Shown here: positions 16,699 to 26,301 of the stretch, in pieces
Layout of the letters: the number at the start of each line of letters is the position of its first letter
How positions within the stretch are numbered: the first letter of the stretch is position 1
Assembly (NCBI GenBank): GCA_002163155.1
Contig: MAAO01000006.1
Coordinates: forward strand, 1,302,001 to 1,366,000
Origin: Halobacteriovorax marinus
GTDB taxonomy: Bacteria; Bdellovibrionota; Bacteriovoracia; Bacteriovoracales; Bacteriovoracaceae
Direction of reading: 5' to 3'
Length of the DNA: 64,000 nucleotides
Notes under the pieces: generated by a model
What the model was told of the DNA's origin: nothing
The model's input: the letters and a program-made list of their open reading frames with translations, nothing else
Databases searched by the model: none
Position numbers and translations under genes: made by a program

Positions 16699-17958
16699 AT
16701 GAGTTACATAATCGTTAGTTCAGATGAACGTTTTTCAAAAGCATTTTCCCTTAGACTCCAGGCAAAGATTGGAGTCTCTTCTATTTTACAACCAAGTTTA
16801 GAACAGGCCCGTGGCTTTTTAGATATTTTAGCCGATGTGGAGGGTATTATTCTCCTAAAACCAGTTCCTGAAACTGAGTTTCAATATTTTATAGATAGAG
16901 CAAGTTTAGATGATTTAGAAGTTCTCATTCCCGATGAGCAAATAGCGAGTACTGAATCTAGCTCTATTAAGAGGTGGAAGTTACATGATGACATCATAGA
17001 GCTTCTTGGCACCACGGAAAACCCTCTGGAGTTAGATTATTTCTCCTTTTCTCTCTCTCATCTCTCCATTTTTAATATAGCACCTGTGGATTATTACATG
17101 ATGCTCGGAGATGATAGAAAATATTTAAAGATTATCAATAAGGGTGAAACCGATTTAAAAAAACATATAGCACAACTGCATAAGAAAGAGATCGGTCAGA
17201 TCTATATTGAAAAAAGTGATGTTCCCGCTCTTTTAGAGAGAATAGAAGATCTCATGAAGGATGAATTTTCAAAGAGTCCTATTGATCCTATTAAATTACA
17301 GGAACAGACCTATCAAGTTTTAAAACAATTGGGTCTCTCTGATTTTGGGTTACAATTGGCGCGAACTTCAGTGGATTCTCTCATTGAGTCAATTGACAGT
17401 AAGGATGACACCAAGGGCTTTTTAAATAGTCTCTACACCAATTCCAATGATCGCAGTTATCAACTCACATATATGACTTCTCTTATGTCTATCAATGTTC
17501 TGGCAAAATTCGATTGGGCCACTGATTCCATGAAGAAGGATCTGGCCTTTGCTTCATTATTTAATGATCTTGGTTTAAGTGGAGAATTAGTTTTCGTTCG
17601 CGGAAAGAATTCTCTTGGAATGTTATCAAGTGATGTGGCCAAGAAAGTTAAGACTCATGCTTACGATACCTATGAGGGCCTACTTAAGCAGAAGCAACTT
17701 GAGCTGGGAGAAGCGGCCACTATTATTTTACAACATCACGGATCGGTGAATGGTCAGGGTTTTGGCAGTGAACTAGATCTTATTAGGCCTTTGTCGGCAC
17801 TTTTTCTTGTTTGTGAAGAGTTCTGCGTGGGAGTGATTAACTCCAAGGGCGGCAAGGTGAATATAGTAGGTATTCTGAGCAGCATTAAGAAAACCTACCG
17901 AGGTAAGTCGGTAGATAAGTACTGCTCAGTTATTCTGGATCTTTTTAAAGCGTCTTAG
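16699..17958 (+). CDS. Degenerate HD-GYP-like protein
   Basis: The protein has 419 residues. The N-terminus (about 1-60) resembles a receiver fold without the phospho-acceptor Asp. The C-terminal half follows the HD-GYP pattern: LAFASLFNDLGLSGE (280-295) where HD is replaced by N289-D290, THAYDTYEGL around His320, and QHHGSVNGQGF (345-355) in place of HHE-x2-DG-x-GYP. Loss of the first metal ligand suggests that it does not cleave cyclic di-GMP and instead binds or signals. It converges with the SH3-domain gene with a 14-bp overlap. Confidence 0.75.
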   Translation: MSYIIVSSDERFSKAFSLRLQAKIGVSSILQPSLEQARGFLDILADVEGIILLKPVPETEFQYFIDRASLDDLEVLIPDEQIASTESSSIKRWKLHDDIIELLGTTENPLELDYFSFSLSHLSIFNIAPVDYYMMLGDDRKYLKIINKGETDLKKHIAQLHKKEIGQIYIEKSDVPALLERIEDLMKDEFSKSPIDPIKLQEQTYQVLKQLGLSDFGLQLARTSVDSLIESIDSKDDTKGFLNSLYTNSNDRSYQLTYMTSLMSINVLAKFDWATDSMKKDLAFASLFNDLGLSGELVFVRGKNSLGMLSSDVAKKVKTHAYDTYEGLLKQKQLELGEAATIILQHHGSVNGQGFGSELDLIRPLSALFLVCEEFCVGVINSKGGKVNIVGILSSIKKTYRGKSVDKYCSVILDLFKAS

Positions 17959-18721
17959 CTTTGTTTTTCTTATTTAACTCTTTTAAATTTTCGTACCAGG
18001 CCCAACCTGTGACAGTCTTTTCGTTGATAAGGTCACGAAACTCAACTTTTATCCAACCACCTTTCTTCTCAATTTGAGTGATGATTTGATTAGGGGAGAG
18101 AGTTTTCACGATACTCGACTTGGGAGAGTTAGTGGTTCTTAAATTTACAAATTTTGTTGTGACAAATTGATCAAGCACTTTAATCTTCTTCACTATAATA
18201 GCTTTTGGAAGAGGTTTAAGAGCGATGACTTCTTTTTCGGGTTCCATGAAGAAGACTTTCCCCACGATCAATCCAAATACTATGCACATGGCCATGACCA
18301 CGTAGAGAAAAGATCTCTTTTCTTTGAGTGAAGAGAAGTTATTCTTTGAAATTTCGCTGCTGATCTCTTGATCAAGCTGCTTCATTTCTTCAAAATGACT
18401 TATGTCGTCTATTTTCTTTTGCAGCTGCTCCATTTGTTCTGGAAGAGTGAGTAATGTATTTATAGACTCAGTCAGATGCTCGTTCTTCTCTCTTTCGATA
18501 CGAAGAAACTCATTATGTATTGTTGTATCTGTAGGGTAGAAGTCAGTTGTGACTTGTTTTGTTTGATTGAGGGGTTTACCTATTTCTTTTGAAAGTAAAC
18601 TAGCAAGACCTTTTGCTGGTTCATCAAATGAATTATCTTTTAAAATTCCGGCGAGTGATTTTCCACCAAGTGGTGTCTCTTCGATTGTCTCTCGAACCAT
18701 GTCATTGATATTGTCTTTCAT
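17945..18721 (-). CDS. Membrane protein with bacterial SH3 domain
   Basis: The protein has 258 residues: a long hydrophilic N-terminal part with predicted helices/coiled coil (about 60-135), a single membrane helix (about 140-160, FLYVVMAMCIVFGLIVGKVFF), then an SH3b-like domain (about 180-245; VNLRTTNSPKSSIVKTL, then GWIKVEF and GWAWYENL). SH3b domains bind peptidoglycan or peptides, so the C-terminus is probably periplasmic and the N-terminus cytoplasmic. It could connect a cytoplasmic partner to the wall. Its 3' end overlaps the HD-GYP-like gene. Confidence 0.75.
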   Translation of the reverse strand: MKDNINDMVRETIEETPLGGKSLAGILKDNSFDEPAKGLASLLSKEIGKPLNQTKQVTTDFYPTDTTIHNEFLRIEREKNEHLTESINTLLTLPEQMEQLQKKIDDISHFEEMKQLDQEISSEISKNNFSSLKEKRSFLYVVMAMCIVFGLIVGKVFFMEPEKEVIALKPLPKAIIVKKIKVLDQFVTTKFVNLRTTNSPKSSIVKTLSPNQIITQIEKKGGWIKVEFRDLINEKTVTGWAWYENLKELNKKNKAKTL

Positions 18722-18782
18722 AACGTCCCTGTTACTAAAGTTAAAGTTGTGTGTGTGACATCATTCTAACCATTGAATTTTA

Positions 18783-19769
18783 CTATGGCAAACGTTTTGG
18801 TCCTATGATAACTGCGGCACGTTCACCAATTTTTACTTTGGTGTTGGGAAAGAGAACTCTTTGATCGCTGGTCTGTGCGAGTATAAGCTCCTCTCCATCA
18901 GTGGCAATGAGTTGGTCTTTTTCAAATTGCGTAAAGTTGGGGACAGATTCAGAGAAAGAAAAAGTGAAGTCTTCTTTGGTACGTAGAATTTCAAAATCAA
19001 TTTTAAAAGTCTTGAGTCCTTCAATTGATTTTTTGGGAGCGTAGTCGCCTGCAAGAATTTTGCGCAGAGAGTTCTCAATTTTAGTAAAACGCGTGCGATC
19101 GTTCTCTCCAAAACCTTTTACTCGTCCAAGCTCTAGCGTAAAGGACTTGGCCTTAAAGAGTGATTTGCTGTGATAGGAGAAAGTCGTGGCGGGAGAGTGT
19201 CCGAAGATCACCGCTTGAATACCAGAGTCCGCCAGAAAGTAGAGCTGGTCCATATGGATCTCTTCATCTGGAGCGAAGGGATACATGGCAAATTTCTCAA
19301 GCTGTGAGCTTCTAATCGCCGTATGTAGATCGTAGTGAGTTTTCTTAGAGTCATCACTATAGAAAGTTTCTAGGTGTTTAATGATGACTTTCGCTCTTCT
19401 TACGTCGTAATTGTCTGGTTTGTCTTCAAGAGAGCGTGCAAAGAGACGGTTTAAGTTCTCATCTACAAATCTCTTACCTAGATTCATCGCCTTAGGATTT
19501 CCAAAGATGAAGAGACTGTGGTGCACAGAAGGCTGCTTACCTGTGTGGATATCGCTAATAATATCATTTAAAATTTCAAGCGGAGCTGTTTCATTGCCAT
19601 GAATTCCCGCTGAATAGACAATTTGCTCATCAGTTGCCACTTTAGGAATGACTTCTAAAATCCCCGTATCGTGTACGAACATTTTAAGAGTCTCTGTTTC
19701 ACTCCAAAGAAAAGACTCTTTAATAGAGTACTCATTTTCTCTCGTCCAAGTCAGAAAGTCTGTGATCAC
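18783..19769 (-). CDS. astE: AstE/AspA-family zinc carboxypeptidase-like protein
   Basis: The 328 residues have the succinylglutamate desuccinylase pattern: AGIHGNETAPLE with zinc ligands His57 and Glu60, FIFGNPKAMNLGKRFVDENLNRLF, YDLHTA with His148, and FTLELGRVKGFG with the catalytic Glu. AstE releases succinate from N2-succinylglutamate in arginine breakdown. No other ast genes are seen here, so the natural substrate may differ. The GTG start at 19769 lies 4 bases after the stop of the TldE-like gene, indicating co-translation. The symbol marks family membership. Confidence 0.8.
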   Translation of the reverse strand: MITDFLTWTRENEYSIKESFLWSETETLKMFVHDTGILEVIPKVATDEQIVYSAGIHGNETAPLEILNDIISDIHTGKQPSVHHSLFIFGNPKAMNLGKRFVDENLNRLFARSLEDKPDNYDVRRAKVIIKHLETFYSDDSKKTHYDLHTAIRSSQLEKFAMYPFAPDEEIHMDQLYFLADSGIQAVIFGHSPATTFSYHSKSLFKAKSFTLELGRVKGFGENDRTRFTKIENSLRKILAGDYAPKKSIEGLKTFKIDFEILRTKEDFTFSFSESVPNFTQFEKDQLIATDGEELILAQTSDQRVLFPNTKVKIGERAAVIIGPKRLP

Positions 19770-19773
19770 TGGC

Positions 19774-21165
19774 CTACCCTCTTCCTGGAGCTGAAGTTCC
19801 AGTGATTTTAACTTTATTGATTTTTACAAATTTTGGACAAGTGATACTGGATGCCATGCGCATGCCATAGGTATCAGATGTGTTGATATGGGCCGATTGA
19901 CTAGAGAGCCATTCAATATTGTTAAAGAGGTCCATGTAGCTGTCGTTAAGTCTCACGTTATAGAGGTGGGATTGAATCTTTCCCTCGTTCACAAGAAAAG
20001 TACCAAAGCGGCTAGTTCCCGTGAATTCTCCCTTAGCAGGATTTGTGAAGTTCATATAGTGAATGTAGGGAATGAATATAGTGGGTTTAGTACATGACTT
20101 AATCATCTCATCAAATGAACTTGGTCCAATACCTGTTTCTACTTTTATAGATGAGACATTGGCGTCATTGTTAACTTCTAAACTAAAGCGGTCACAAGTG
20201 TCTTTGTCCGAGTAGAACATATTGCTAAGCACGCCGTTTTTAATGAGAGGGAAAATCGATCTAGAAATTCCATTGATTCCTACAGGTCTTCCAAAGAGAA
20301 TGTCTGAATCACTAGGATCATCCACGATTGTAATATTCTCGCCAAAGATTTTACTACCAACTTTCTGCGTTTCTTTGTTAAGCATACTCATTTGATATTG
20401 ATAGGCCTCTCCGTGGAAAGTTAGGTAACCCATGTAATTGGTGAGTTCTGCAAATGCGTGAGCGGAGAAGACAACGTCGTATTCACCAGGCTCAACATCT
20501 TCTCTTGTTGTCGTTGTTTTAATATCAAAGAGTGTGCGTAGCTCTTTTACGATTTCAGCTTGATTGAATTGTGATAAATTCTCACCCACACTGGCACTTC
20601 TTAATTCTTTCTTGTCGTGTTTTAAAAGTTGTAGCACAACTTCTATATTGAAATCAGTTCCCTGATAAGAGAGACATTTATCTACTAGGGAATTAATCAC
20701 ACAGTAGCTATATTCTCCCGCACTGAAAGCACCAGAGATTTCCACATCGTCATTTGTAAATTCATGGTCAATCGCTTTGAAGAGATCAATCATGATATTA
20801 GAATCAATATTTGAAATTTTCTTATCGGCCACATGTTTATCTGTGTCACCCTCATGAATAGGCTTTAGCGGAGTGAGATGTTCCACTTCTGGCATGAATT
20901 CAATCTTTTCATAGAGAGCAGTGATTTGTTCTTTTATTTCAGCGATCTTTTCAAGAGAGAAAGTTGAACTAGAAGATATTTTCTTCTTACCTTTTTGTAA
21001 TTCAATGAAGATCTTCTCGCCTTCCTCTGAAACATTGAGGGAAATTTGACTACGCCCACAACGAACAAGGTGAGAGATTTCTGATCTATAAGTGAGTGTT
21101 CCCGTGATGCTATTCTCTTTTAAAAAATCATTGAGAGCTTCTAGGGATTGATTAACTGTTTTCAT
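19774..21165 (-). CDS. PmbA/TldE-family protein
   Basis: The protein has 463 residues and belongs to the TldD/PmbA family but lacks the HExxxH metal site, which fits the non-catalytic TldE/PmbA subunit. Typical parts are EPGEYDVVFSAHAFAEL and the late FTGTSRFGTFLVNEGKIQ. TldD and TldE form a heteromeric protease that degrades unfolded peptides and matures microcins. Eleven bases separate it from the tldD stop, with ribosome site AAGGAAG. The third gene of the unit is AstE-like. Confidence 0.85.
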   Translation of the reverse strand: MKTVNQSLEALNDFLKENSITGTLTYRSEISHLVRCGRSQISLNVSEEGEKIFIELQKGKKKISSSSTFSLEKIAEIKEQITALYEKIEFMPEVEHLTPLKPIHEGDTDKHVADKKISNIDSNIMIDLFKAIDHEFTNDDVEISGAFSAGEYSYCVINSLVDKCLSYQGTDFNIEVVLQLLKHDKKELRSASVGENLSQFNQAEIVKELRTLFDIKTTTTREDVEPGEYDVVFSAHAFAELTNYMGYLTFHGEAYQYQMSMLNKETQKVGSKIFGENITIVDDPSDSDILFGRPVGINGISRSIFPLIKNGVLSNMFYSDKDTCDRFSLEVNNDANVSSIKVETGIGPSSFDEMIKSCTKPTIFIPYIHYMNFTNPAKGEFTGTSRFGTFLVNEGKIQSHLYNVRLNDSYMDLFNNIEWLSSQSAHINTSDTYGMRMASSITCPKFVKINKVKITGTSAPGRG

Positions 21166-21176
21166 ATATTACTTCC

Positions 21177-22640
21177 TTAATTTCCAATTTGAATGTCTTT
21201 AAAGAGACATACGGGAACGCCATGACCAAGTCTCATCACTTGGTTAGGTTGTCCTTTTCCACAGTTAAAAACCTGTTGTACTTGCCAAGTGGATTCGTCT
21301 CCAACTCTCTCAAGGGAGTTCCAGAACTTTAAGGAGTCTCCTCTATAAGTAGGGTTTCTCACTACGTGGGAGATTTTTCCATCAATCACTTTCCAACCAA
21401 TTTCAGTAGCGAAGTGAAAGTTCTCTCTATTGGATCCAATGGACCAAGACTTTGGACTCTCTAGAATGATTCCGTTCTTACAAGATTTTATAAGCTCTTC
21501 AATCGATCCATCATTTCCAAAATCAACATTGATATTATTCATACGCTCAATGGGGAAGTTGCTATAACTCTGAGCGCGACAAGCAGCTCCTGAGGCCTTG
21601 AAGATTTCTTTATTTGCTTTCTTGTTGGCCTCAACAATCATCTGTCTTGAAGTTATGGCATTTCTTAGTTTTCCATTTTCAATCAGTTGAACACTTACCG
21701 CTTTCACACCGTCGTCATCAAATCCATAAGATCCTGGAGAACACTTAAGTGTTCCGTCCGCCCAGGCATTGAGTTTACTCGTTCCAAATTGTAATTCGTT
21801 AAAGTGTTCTAGATCTACGTGACTTCCGCCGGCGTAGGAGAGTTCATAACCTAGTATTCTATCCAGCTCTAGGGCGTGGCCGATGGTCTCGTGGGTTTGT
21901 AGTGCCATCATTTCTGGAAGTAGAATGACATCACAAATTTCTTCTTTACACTCTGGGGCATCTAACACTGCTAGCAGTTCATTTTTGATTCTTTCAGTTT
22001 GTAAGAATTGTTTCTCACTTAAGAGATTATCCCAACCCACTGTTCCTTCTTTCTCTTGAAAGAGAATAAAGTTACGGGATTGTTTTTGTTGGTCGACATC
22101 TTGAGCGCTAGCAAAGAAAGAGGCATCAATTTCTAAGAGATTTTTTGTAATTTCTGAACCTTCACTATCCATGTAGAAAATTTCTCTCTTATAGAAAGTG
22201 ACATTCACTCCCCAGTAGTCAAATCTCTCGTGGGAAAGTTTCTTGTCCAGTTCAATAAGAAAATCAATTTTCTCTTTCGTTGGAATGGTGAACGGGTCCG
22301 TATTAATAGGAGTGTTGTAAGTTTCAATATACTTTTCTTTCGGGGCGAGTTGTATTTTCTCTTTCATAAATGTTGAAGAGGACTTCGCTTTTTCAAGTGC
22401 TTTTTCGGCACAGTTCTTTACGGACTCTGCGCTATGGTTCTCTGTGGAGTGAAATCCCCAGGCTCCATTATAGAGTACTCTAATGCCTAGACCTGAACGA
22501 TCGTGAAAGGCGTATTCATTAATATCTGTATTTAATGTTGAAATGGATTCTGTAAGGTCTGACTTGTGAAATCTTATGTCAGCGTACTCGGCACCGTTTT
22601 CTTTTAACAACTCTAAAGTAGAATTAAATAGTGTTTTCAT
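21177..22640 (-). CDS. tldD: TldD-family metalloprotease
   Basis: The 487 residues carry the TldD metal site HETIGHALELD (His250, Glu251, His255) and the C-terminal cysteine-containing end (NCGKGQPNQVMRLGHGVPVC) that supplies a further ligand in this family. It forms the catalytic half of the TldD/TldE protease with the next gene. The ATG has TTGGAG upstream and begins the unit tldD-tldE-astE. Confidence 0.9.
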   Translation of the reverse strand: MKTLFNSTLELLKENGAEYADIRFHKSDLTESISTLNTDINEYAFHDRSGLGIRVLYNGAWGFHSTENHSAESVKNCAEKALEKAKSSSTFMKEKIQLAPKEKYIETYNTPINTDPFTIPTKEKIDFLIELDKKLSHERFDYWGVNVTFYKREIFYMDSEGSEITKNLLEIDASFFASAQDVDQQKQSRNFILFQEKEGTVGWDNLLSEKQFLQTERIKNELLAVLDAPECKEEICDVILLPEMMALQTHETIGHALELDRILGYELSYAGGSHVDLEHFNELQFGTSKLNAWADGTLKCSPGSYGFDDDGVKAVSVQLIENGKLRNAITSRQMIVEANKKANKEIFKASGAACRAQSYSNFPIERMNNINVDFGNDGSIEELIKSCKNGIILESPKSWSIGSNRENFHFATEIGWKVIDGKISHVVRNPTYRGDSLKFWNSLERVGDESTWQVQQVFNCGKGQPNQVMRLGHGVPVCLFKDIQIGN

Positions 22641-22696
22641 AGTTTCTCCAATTTATGGAGAAAGTATAACAATACGGTAGTTAGACGTCTATTTTC

Positions 22697-23200
22697 TTAA
22701 GCGGCCGGTAACCATTGAAACCATTCTTGTGGATCATTTTCTTTGATCCTTAGGCACATGGTGGCAGACCAGCGCGGTTTTTCTGGAACTTTTTTGAGCC
22801 TAAGGCCACACTCCTTAAGAGTTTGTGCCCCTTTTTTAGAATTACACTTCTTACAACAGGTGACGATATTCTTCCATGAGGTCTGACCTCCCTTGCTGAC
22901 GGGGTTTACGTGATCAAAAGTGAGCTCTCCGAAGCGGAATTCTATTTCACAATATTGGCAAGTGTAGTCATCTCTTAGGTATACATTTAGGCGGGTGAAT
23001 TTAACAAGGCGTTGGTTATGGTGTCGATTATAGAGGCGTAGGATTTTTGGAAGCATAAAGCTTTTGGTGGTAGACCGAATGAGTTTATCGTCGTATTCGG
23101 TTACGACTTCGGCCCGCCCGGTTAGAAGAAGTATCATGGCCTTTTGCCAACTGATAATTCTCACCGGGAAGAAGGTGCTATCTAAGAGCAAGGTACGCAT
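22697..23200 (-). CDS. HNH endonuclease-fold protein
   Basis: The 167 residues contain a full HNH finger: CQYC (81-84), DHVNPVSKGG with D96-H97, NIVTCCKKCN with Asn111, Cys116, Cys119 and Asn120. The long N-terminal part (LDSTFFPVRIISWQKAMILLLTG) is shared by a widespread stand-alone HNH family found in many free-living bacteria, whose role is unknown and often not linked to restriction. The ribosome site AAAGGAG is good. It is not clearly part of the neighbouring operon. Confidence 0.85.
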   Translation of the reverse strand: MRTLLLDSTFFPVRIISWQKAMILLLTGRAEVVTEYDDKLIRSTTKSFMLPKILRLYNRHHNQRLVKFTRLNVYLRDDYTCQYCEIEFRFGELTFDHVNPVSKGGQTSWKNIVTCCKKCNSKKGAQTLKECGLRLKKVPEKPRWSATMCLRIKENDPQEWFQWLPAA

Positions 23201-23310
23201 ATTGATACTCCTTTACTTCCACGTTCCTATAAATTTTATCATAGATTTTGTTTAAAAATCAATTCCTCGAAAAGTCTGCGGAAATTTAGGGTAAAATTGA
23301 GCTAAACCCT

Positions 23311-24120
23311 TTATTTAAGGGCTTTTTCAAGGGTCTTAGTCAGGTACTGCCAACTTTTAACACCGTTTGAGTCACGGTCAACGTTCAGATGATAGATCGT
23401 TTTCTGTCTCTCTTTAGGCTTAATTATGAGGCGATGGAAGTGGCAATTCGTGATGATATTGCACAAACTCTTGGTTGTGGTGAAGTCAACCATCTCATCT
23501 CTTAGGTCTATGAAGAAATTTTTCTTAATTGTATCTTCAAATTTTAAAGATTCATTAATCTCCCACATGGCCTTATAAGCGAGTAGTGAAGTGTCGCTCT
23601 TGGCACGGTACTCAACGAAGTTTGAGCTGGGAATACTAGTAGTTAAACCCATTTTAAAAAGTAGAGTGATAAAGCCTGTGTACCATCTAGTCTTAAAGGC
23701 AGGTGAGAGATAGAAGACTTCTTTAAAAGGAACTTTATATTTTTCTAGGGCATCTTGAATGATGACGGCCCCTAGTGAATGACCAACAGCGTAGAGGGGA
23801 ATATTCTTTTGGAGCGCATTCACTTGTGCTTGGCAGAGAGGTTTGTAGAAATCAACGCGCCAACGCTTTTTAGTGACTTGTGACCAATTGGTATTTTCGT
23901 TATGGCCTGTTAATGAAATATAAATGGGAGCGACTTGGTTTTTTTTAAACACCTCTCCAAGCTCTTGCATTTTCTTTGGAGCAAGATTGAGCCCATGCAC
24001 TAAGAGAACTATTCCCTTCGAGTCTTCTGGTACCACTAGCTCTTGCTTTATGTTGCTGCAATTTAGCGCGTAAATATTTTGAATTGTAAGGAGAATTATT
24101 AAACAGAGTCTTTTAGTCAT
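23311..24120 (-). CDS. Exported alpha/beta hydrolase (lipase-like)
   Basis: The 269 residues start with a signal peptide (MTKRLCLIILLTIQNIYALNC). The alpha/beta hydrolase pattern is clear: LLVHGLNLAPKKM (oxyanion region), the nucleophile elbow GHSLGAV (Ser near 114) and a late acid/His region (DLRDEMVDF, CHFHRLI). The substrate is probably an ester or lipid; it may be a lysophospholipase-like enzyme. It is secreted to the periplasm or outside. Confidence 0.82.
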   Translation of the reverse strand: MTKRLCLIILLTIQNIYALNCSNIKQELVVPEDSKGIVLLVHGLNLAPKKMQELGEVFKKNQVAPIYISLTGHNENTNWSQVTKKRWRVDFYKPLCQAQVNALQKNIPLYAVGHSLGAVIIQDALEKYKVPFKEVFYLSPAFKTRWYTGFITLLFKMGLTTSIPSSNFVEYRAKSDTSLLAYKAMWEINESLKFEDTIKKNFFIDLRDEMVDFTTTKSLCNIITNCHFHRLIIKPKERQKTIYHLNVDRDSNGVKSWQYLTKTLEKALK

Positions 24121-24201
24121 GCAATCTAACCATTTCTTTCATTTGTTGTAGTAAAGTCAAATGGATCCTATCATACTATCAAAGTAATTTAAGGAGAATT
24201 T

Positions 24202-24759
24202 ATGAAAACGCTTTTAAGTTTAATCACTCTTATTGGATTAAGTTCCAACGTATACGCTGCTACTGGTCTTGCTGGTGGAGATGTTTATTTAAATCACAGA
24301 ATCGAAGGGAATATCACTATCACTTGTTCAAATGGTAGTGAGCGCGACACGGCTTATGTAACTTGTAGAAGTAGTTACCTCTCTCCAAGTTCAAGATCTA
24401 AATTTGTTTATGATTCAGGTGTTGACGCTGACAAAGTAGAAATTAGTTATACTAATTCTCGTGGAAAGATAAAAACTAAGTCTTCTAAGTTGAGAAGTAC
24501 AACTAGTAAGAAGAGTTTTAATCTTTGGATTAGATCACTTACGCAAAGACCTCTTCTAAAGGCCGGAAACAATGCTCTAGCTTATAAATTAACGAAGAAA
24601 GGTAATGTTGTTGAGAGAGGACTCTTTGATGTAAGAGTTGATAGACAACCTGTGAGATACTGTTCTTACAGATCTTTCTATTCAAGCTCTATGAGCGACT
24701 GTAGAAGTGCTTCATTAGTTTGTGATAGATACTTTAGACAACAGAACGACTGCCAATAA
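24202..24759 (+). CDS. Small exported protein of unknown function
   Basis: The protein has 185 residues with a signal peptide (MKTLLSLITLIGLSSNVYAATG) and a strong ribosome site (AAGGAG). The mature part is basic, rich in Ser/Arg/Lys, with two N-terminal cysteines (TITC, YVTC) and four C-terminal ones (RYC, DCR, LVC, NDC), suggesting disulfides outside the cytoplasm. I do not recognise a family. Confidence 0.75.
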   Translation: MKTLLSLITLIGLSSNVYAATGLAGGDVYLNHRIEGNITITCSNGSERDTAYVTCRSSYLSPSSRSKFVYDSGVDADKVEISYTNSRGKIKTKSSKLRSTTSKKSFNLWIRSLTQRPLLKAGNNALAYKLTKKGNVVERGLFDVRVDRQPVRYCSYRSFYSSSMSDCRSASLVCDRYFRQQNDCQ

Positions 24760-24768
24760 AATATATTT

Positions 24769-24793
24769 CTGAAGCGCTATCATGGCGCTTCAG
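24769..24793 (+). terminator. Hairpin after a small exported protein gene
   Basis: A perfect 9-bp stem CTGAAGCGC/GCGCTTCAG with a 7-base loop lies 10 bases after the stop. There is no strong T run, so it may be a terminator or an RNA-stabilising hairpin. Confidence 0.6.
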
Positions 24794-24923
24794 TCTTACA
24801 TCTCAGTAATAAACTCCCTAAACTTACATTCCCCATACTTTCTACACACGCGCTTTGCGTCTAGTTTGACCAACTGTTTCATTTAATTGAACAATAGTTT
24901 ATATAATTTTTTTAGGAGAGTTC

Positions 24924-25433
24924 ATGAAATATTTTTTATTCTTATTTGTCCTTTTATTTCAACTAAATTCATTTTCAGCTGAAAAACTCATTCACAAAAT
25001 TTCTAAAGGAAAACATCATAAGGGTGGAAAGATCGAACTCTTTGTTAAAGAGAGAACAGAAGATTCATTTGTAGCAACTATCGCTTACCAAATTAAAAAG
25101 AAATTCTATGTTCCTATTAGTGACAGTAAATTGATGGGAAATGTTGATCAACCACTACCTTTAGTTTTTTCAACCAAAGAAGGTTACATTCAACTTGAAA
25201 CTGAAAAGAGTATGAAAGTAAATAAGGCCACTTTAAAGTTTATCGCTCGTGAGTCTGTTGGTCGCTACTACGATACGTATAAGATTGAAATTCTTCCAGA
25301 TAATAAGAAATGGAAGGCGATGCTTTGGTATCACCCAAGTATTTCAAGTGTAGGTTGGTTAAAGACTGAATTAACGCTTTTAAATATTCCTGTACTTGGT
25401 GCTTATAGAGTTAAGTCCAACTTAGTTAAGTAA
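24924..25433 (+). CDS. Small exported protein of unknown function
   Basis: The protein has 169 residues, with a signal peptide (MKYFLFLFVLLFQLNSFSAEK) and AGGAG before the ATG. The mature protein is basic, strand-rich and has no cysteines. No family was recognised. Its stop directly abuts the stop of the converging FecR-domain gene. Confidence 0.7.
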   Translation: MKYFLFLFVLLFQLNSFSAEKLIHKISKGKHHKGGKIELFVKERTEDSFVATIAYQIKKKFYVPISDSKLMGNVDQPLPLVFSTKEGYIQLETEKSMKVNKATLKFIARESVGRYYDTYKIEILPDNKKWKAMLWYHPSISSVGWLKTELTLLNIPVLGAYRVKSNLVK

Positions 25434-26024
25434 TTACTCCAGTAGAGATTTAACGTGGTTAATTTGTTTTTGGGTCATAGGGACAATGTCTCCCACAGTG
25501 GCCCCAAAACGACCACCGAGACCACCCCAATCATTACGCTTCACAACTCCATTGTCTTCTCTAGATTTTCTATTTTGAAAGAGTACCTTACCTGAAAAGC
25601 AGTAGACCTCTGTTTCTCCTAGAAGAGAACTCACAGTCACAAGAAAATCAGTTCCTCTTACTGCAAGACTTGCAGTCTTTGTGCGCACGAAACCTTTGAC
25701 TTTAGATTTTCCTCTCGTCACCCAACGAAGAAAACCTTCCTTTAAAAGATAGGGAGAGTTTTTAATATTCTTTTTAAATTTTATTTTAAGTACAGAGTTA
25801 GGGCCAAGCGTGAAAGTACTATTATACTCTTTCACTTTCATTTGCAGGTAACCATTTTGTTTCACTTCAATCAAACCATTTTGCACAAAGAGAGTATCTC
25901 TTGTAATTTGTTTTCCGTTGTAGAGAACGTCGCCTTTATATTTTACAACCGTGGCCGTGATATTGGCGTGAATTGTAAGAGAGAATAGGCTTAAGAAAAG
26001 TAGGGTGATGAGCTTGTTAGGCAT
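25434..26024 (-). CDS. Exported FecR-domain protein
   Basis: The 196 residues start with a signal peptide and contain the FecR-type beta-helical domain: a start with KGDVLYNGKQI, then VQNGLIEVKQNGYLQMKV, FTLGPNSVLKIK, TKTASLAVRGTDFLV and ETEVYCFSGKVLF. FecR domains without an anti-sigma part are common in exported proteins of this group. The role is unknown. Confidence 0.8.
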   Translation of the reverse strand: MPNKLITLLFLSLFSLTIHANITATVVKYKGDVLYNGKQITRDTLFVQNGLIEVKQNGYLQMKVKEYNSTFTLGPNSVLKIKFKKNIKNSPYLLKEGFLRWVTRGKSKVKGFVRTKTASLAVRGTDFLVTVSSLLGETEVYCFSGKVLFQNRKSREDNGVVKRNDWGGLGGRFGATVGDIVPMTQKQINHVKSLLE

Positions 26025-26301
26025 GTGATTTCCTAGATTGAATTAAAAGTGATTAAATAAATTATATATTAAAGTTATTTAATTACTAGTTCTTATGAGT
26101 ACAAAGTTAAGCTCTTGGGCGCTCTCTAGGGAAAATTTGTTTTGTTGCCACGAGTCCTAGATAGTATAAGTAAGTGGTTAATTTCATTTAAAATGTATTA
26201 GCTTGAACTAATATATAATATTAAAATAACTTAAAATATTTCTTGCCACTTCAAAAGCCCTTTGTCACACTTGCTCCATACTAAAGCTTTGGAGAATAAA
26301 T
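26025..26301 (+). promoter_or_regulatory. AT-rich leader and promoter region of the purine operon
   Basis: A perfect -10 box TATAAT (26214-26219) is seen, and TTGAAC (26203-26208) and TTGCCA (26243-26248) could be -35 boxes for other starts. The ribosome site TTTGGAG precedes the purF ATG. I see no convincing purine-riboswitch core and no clear PurR palindrome. Confidence 0.45.

Noticed and set aside
26025-26301. Purine riboswitch upstream of purF
   Set aside because: The leader is simple AT-rich sequence; I could not draw the conserved three-way junction.
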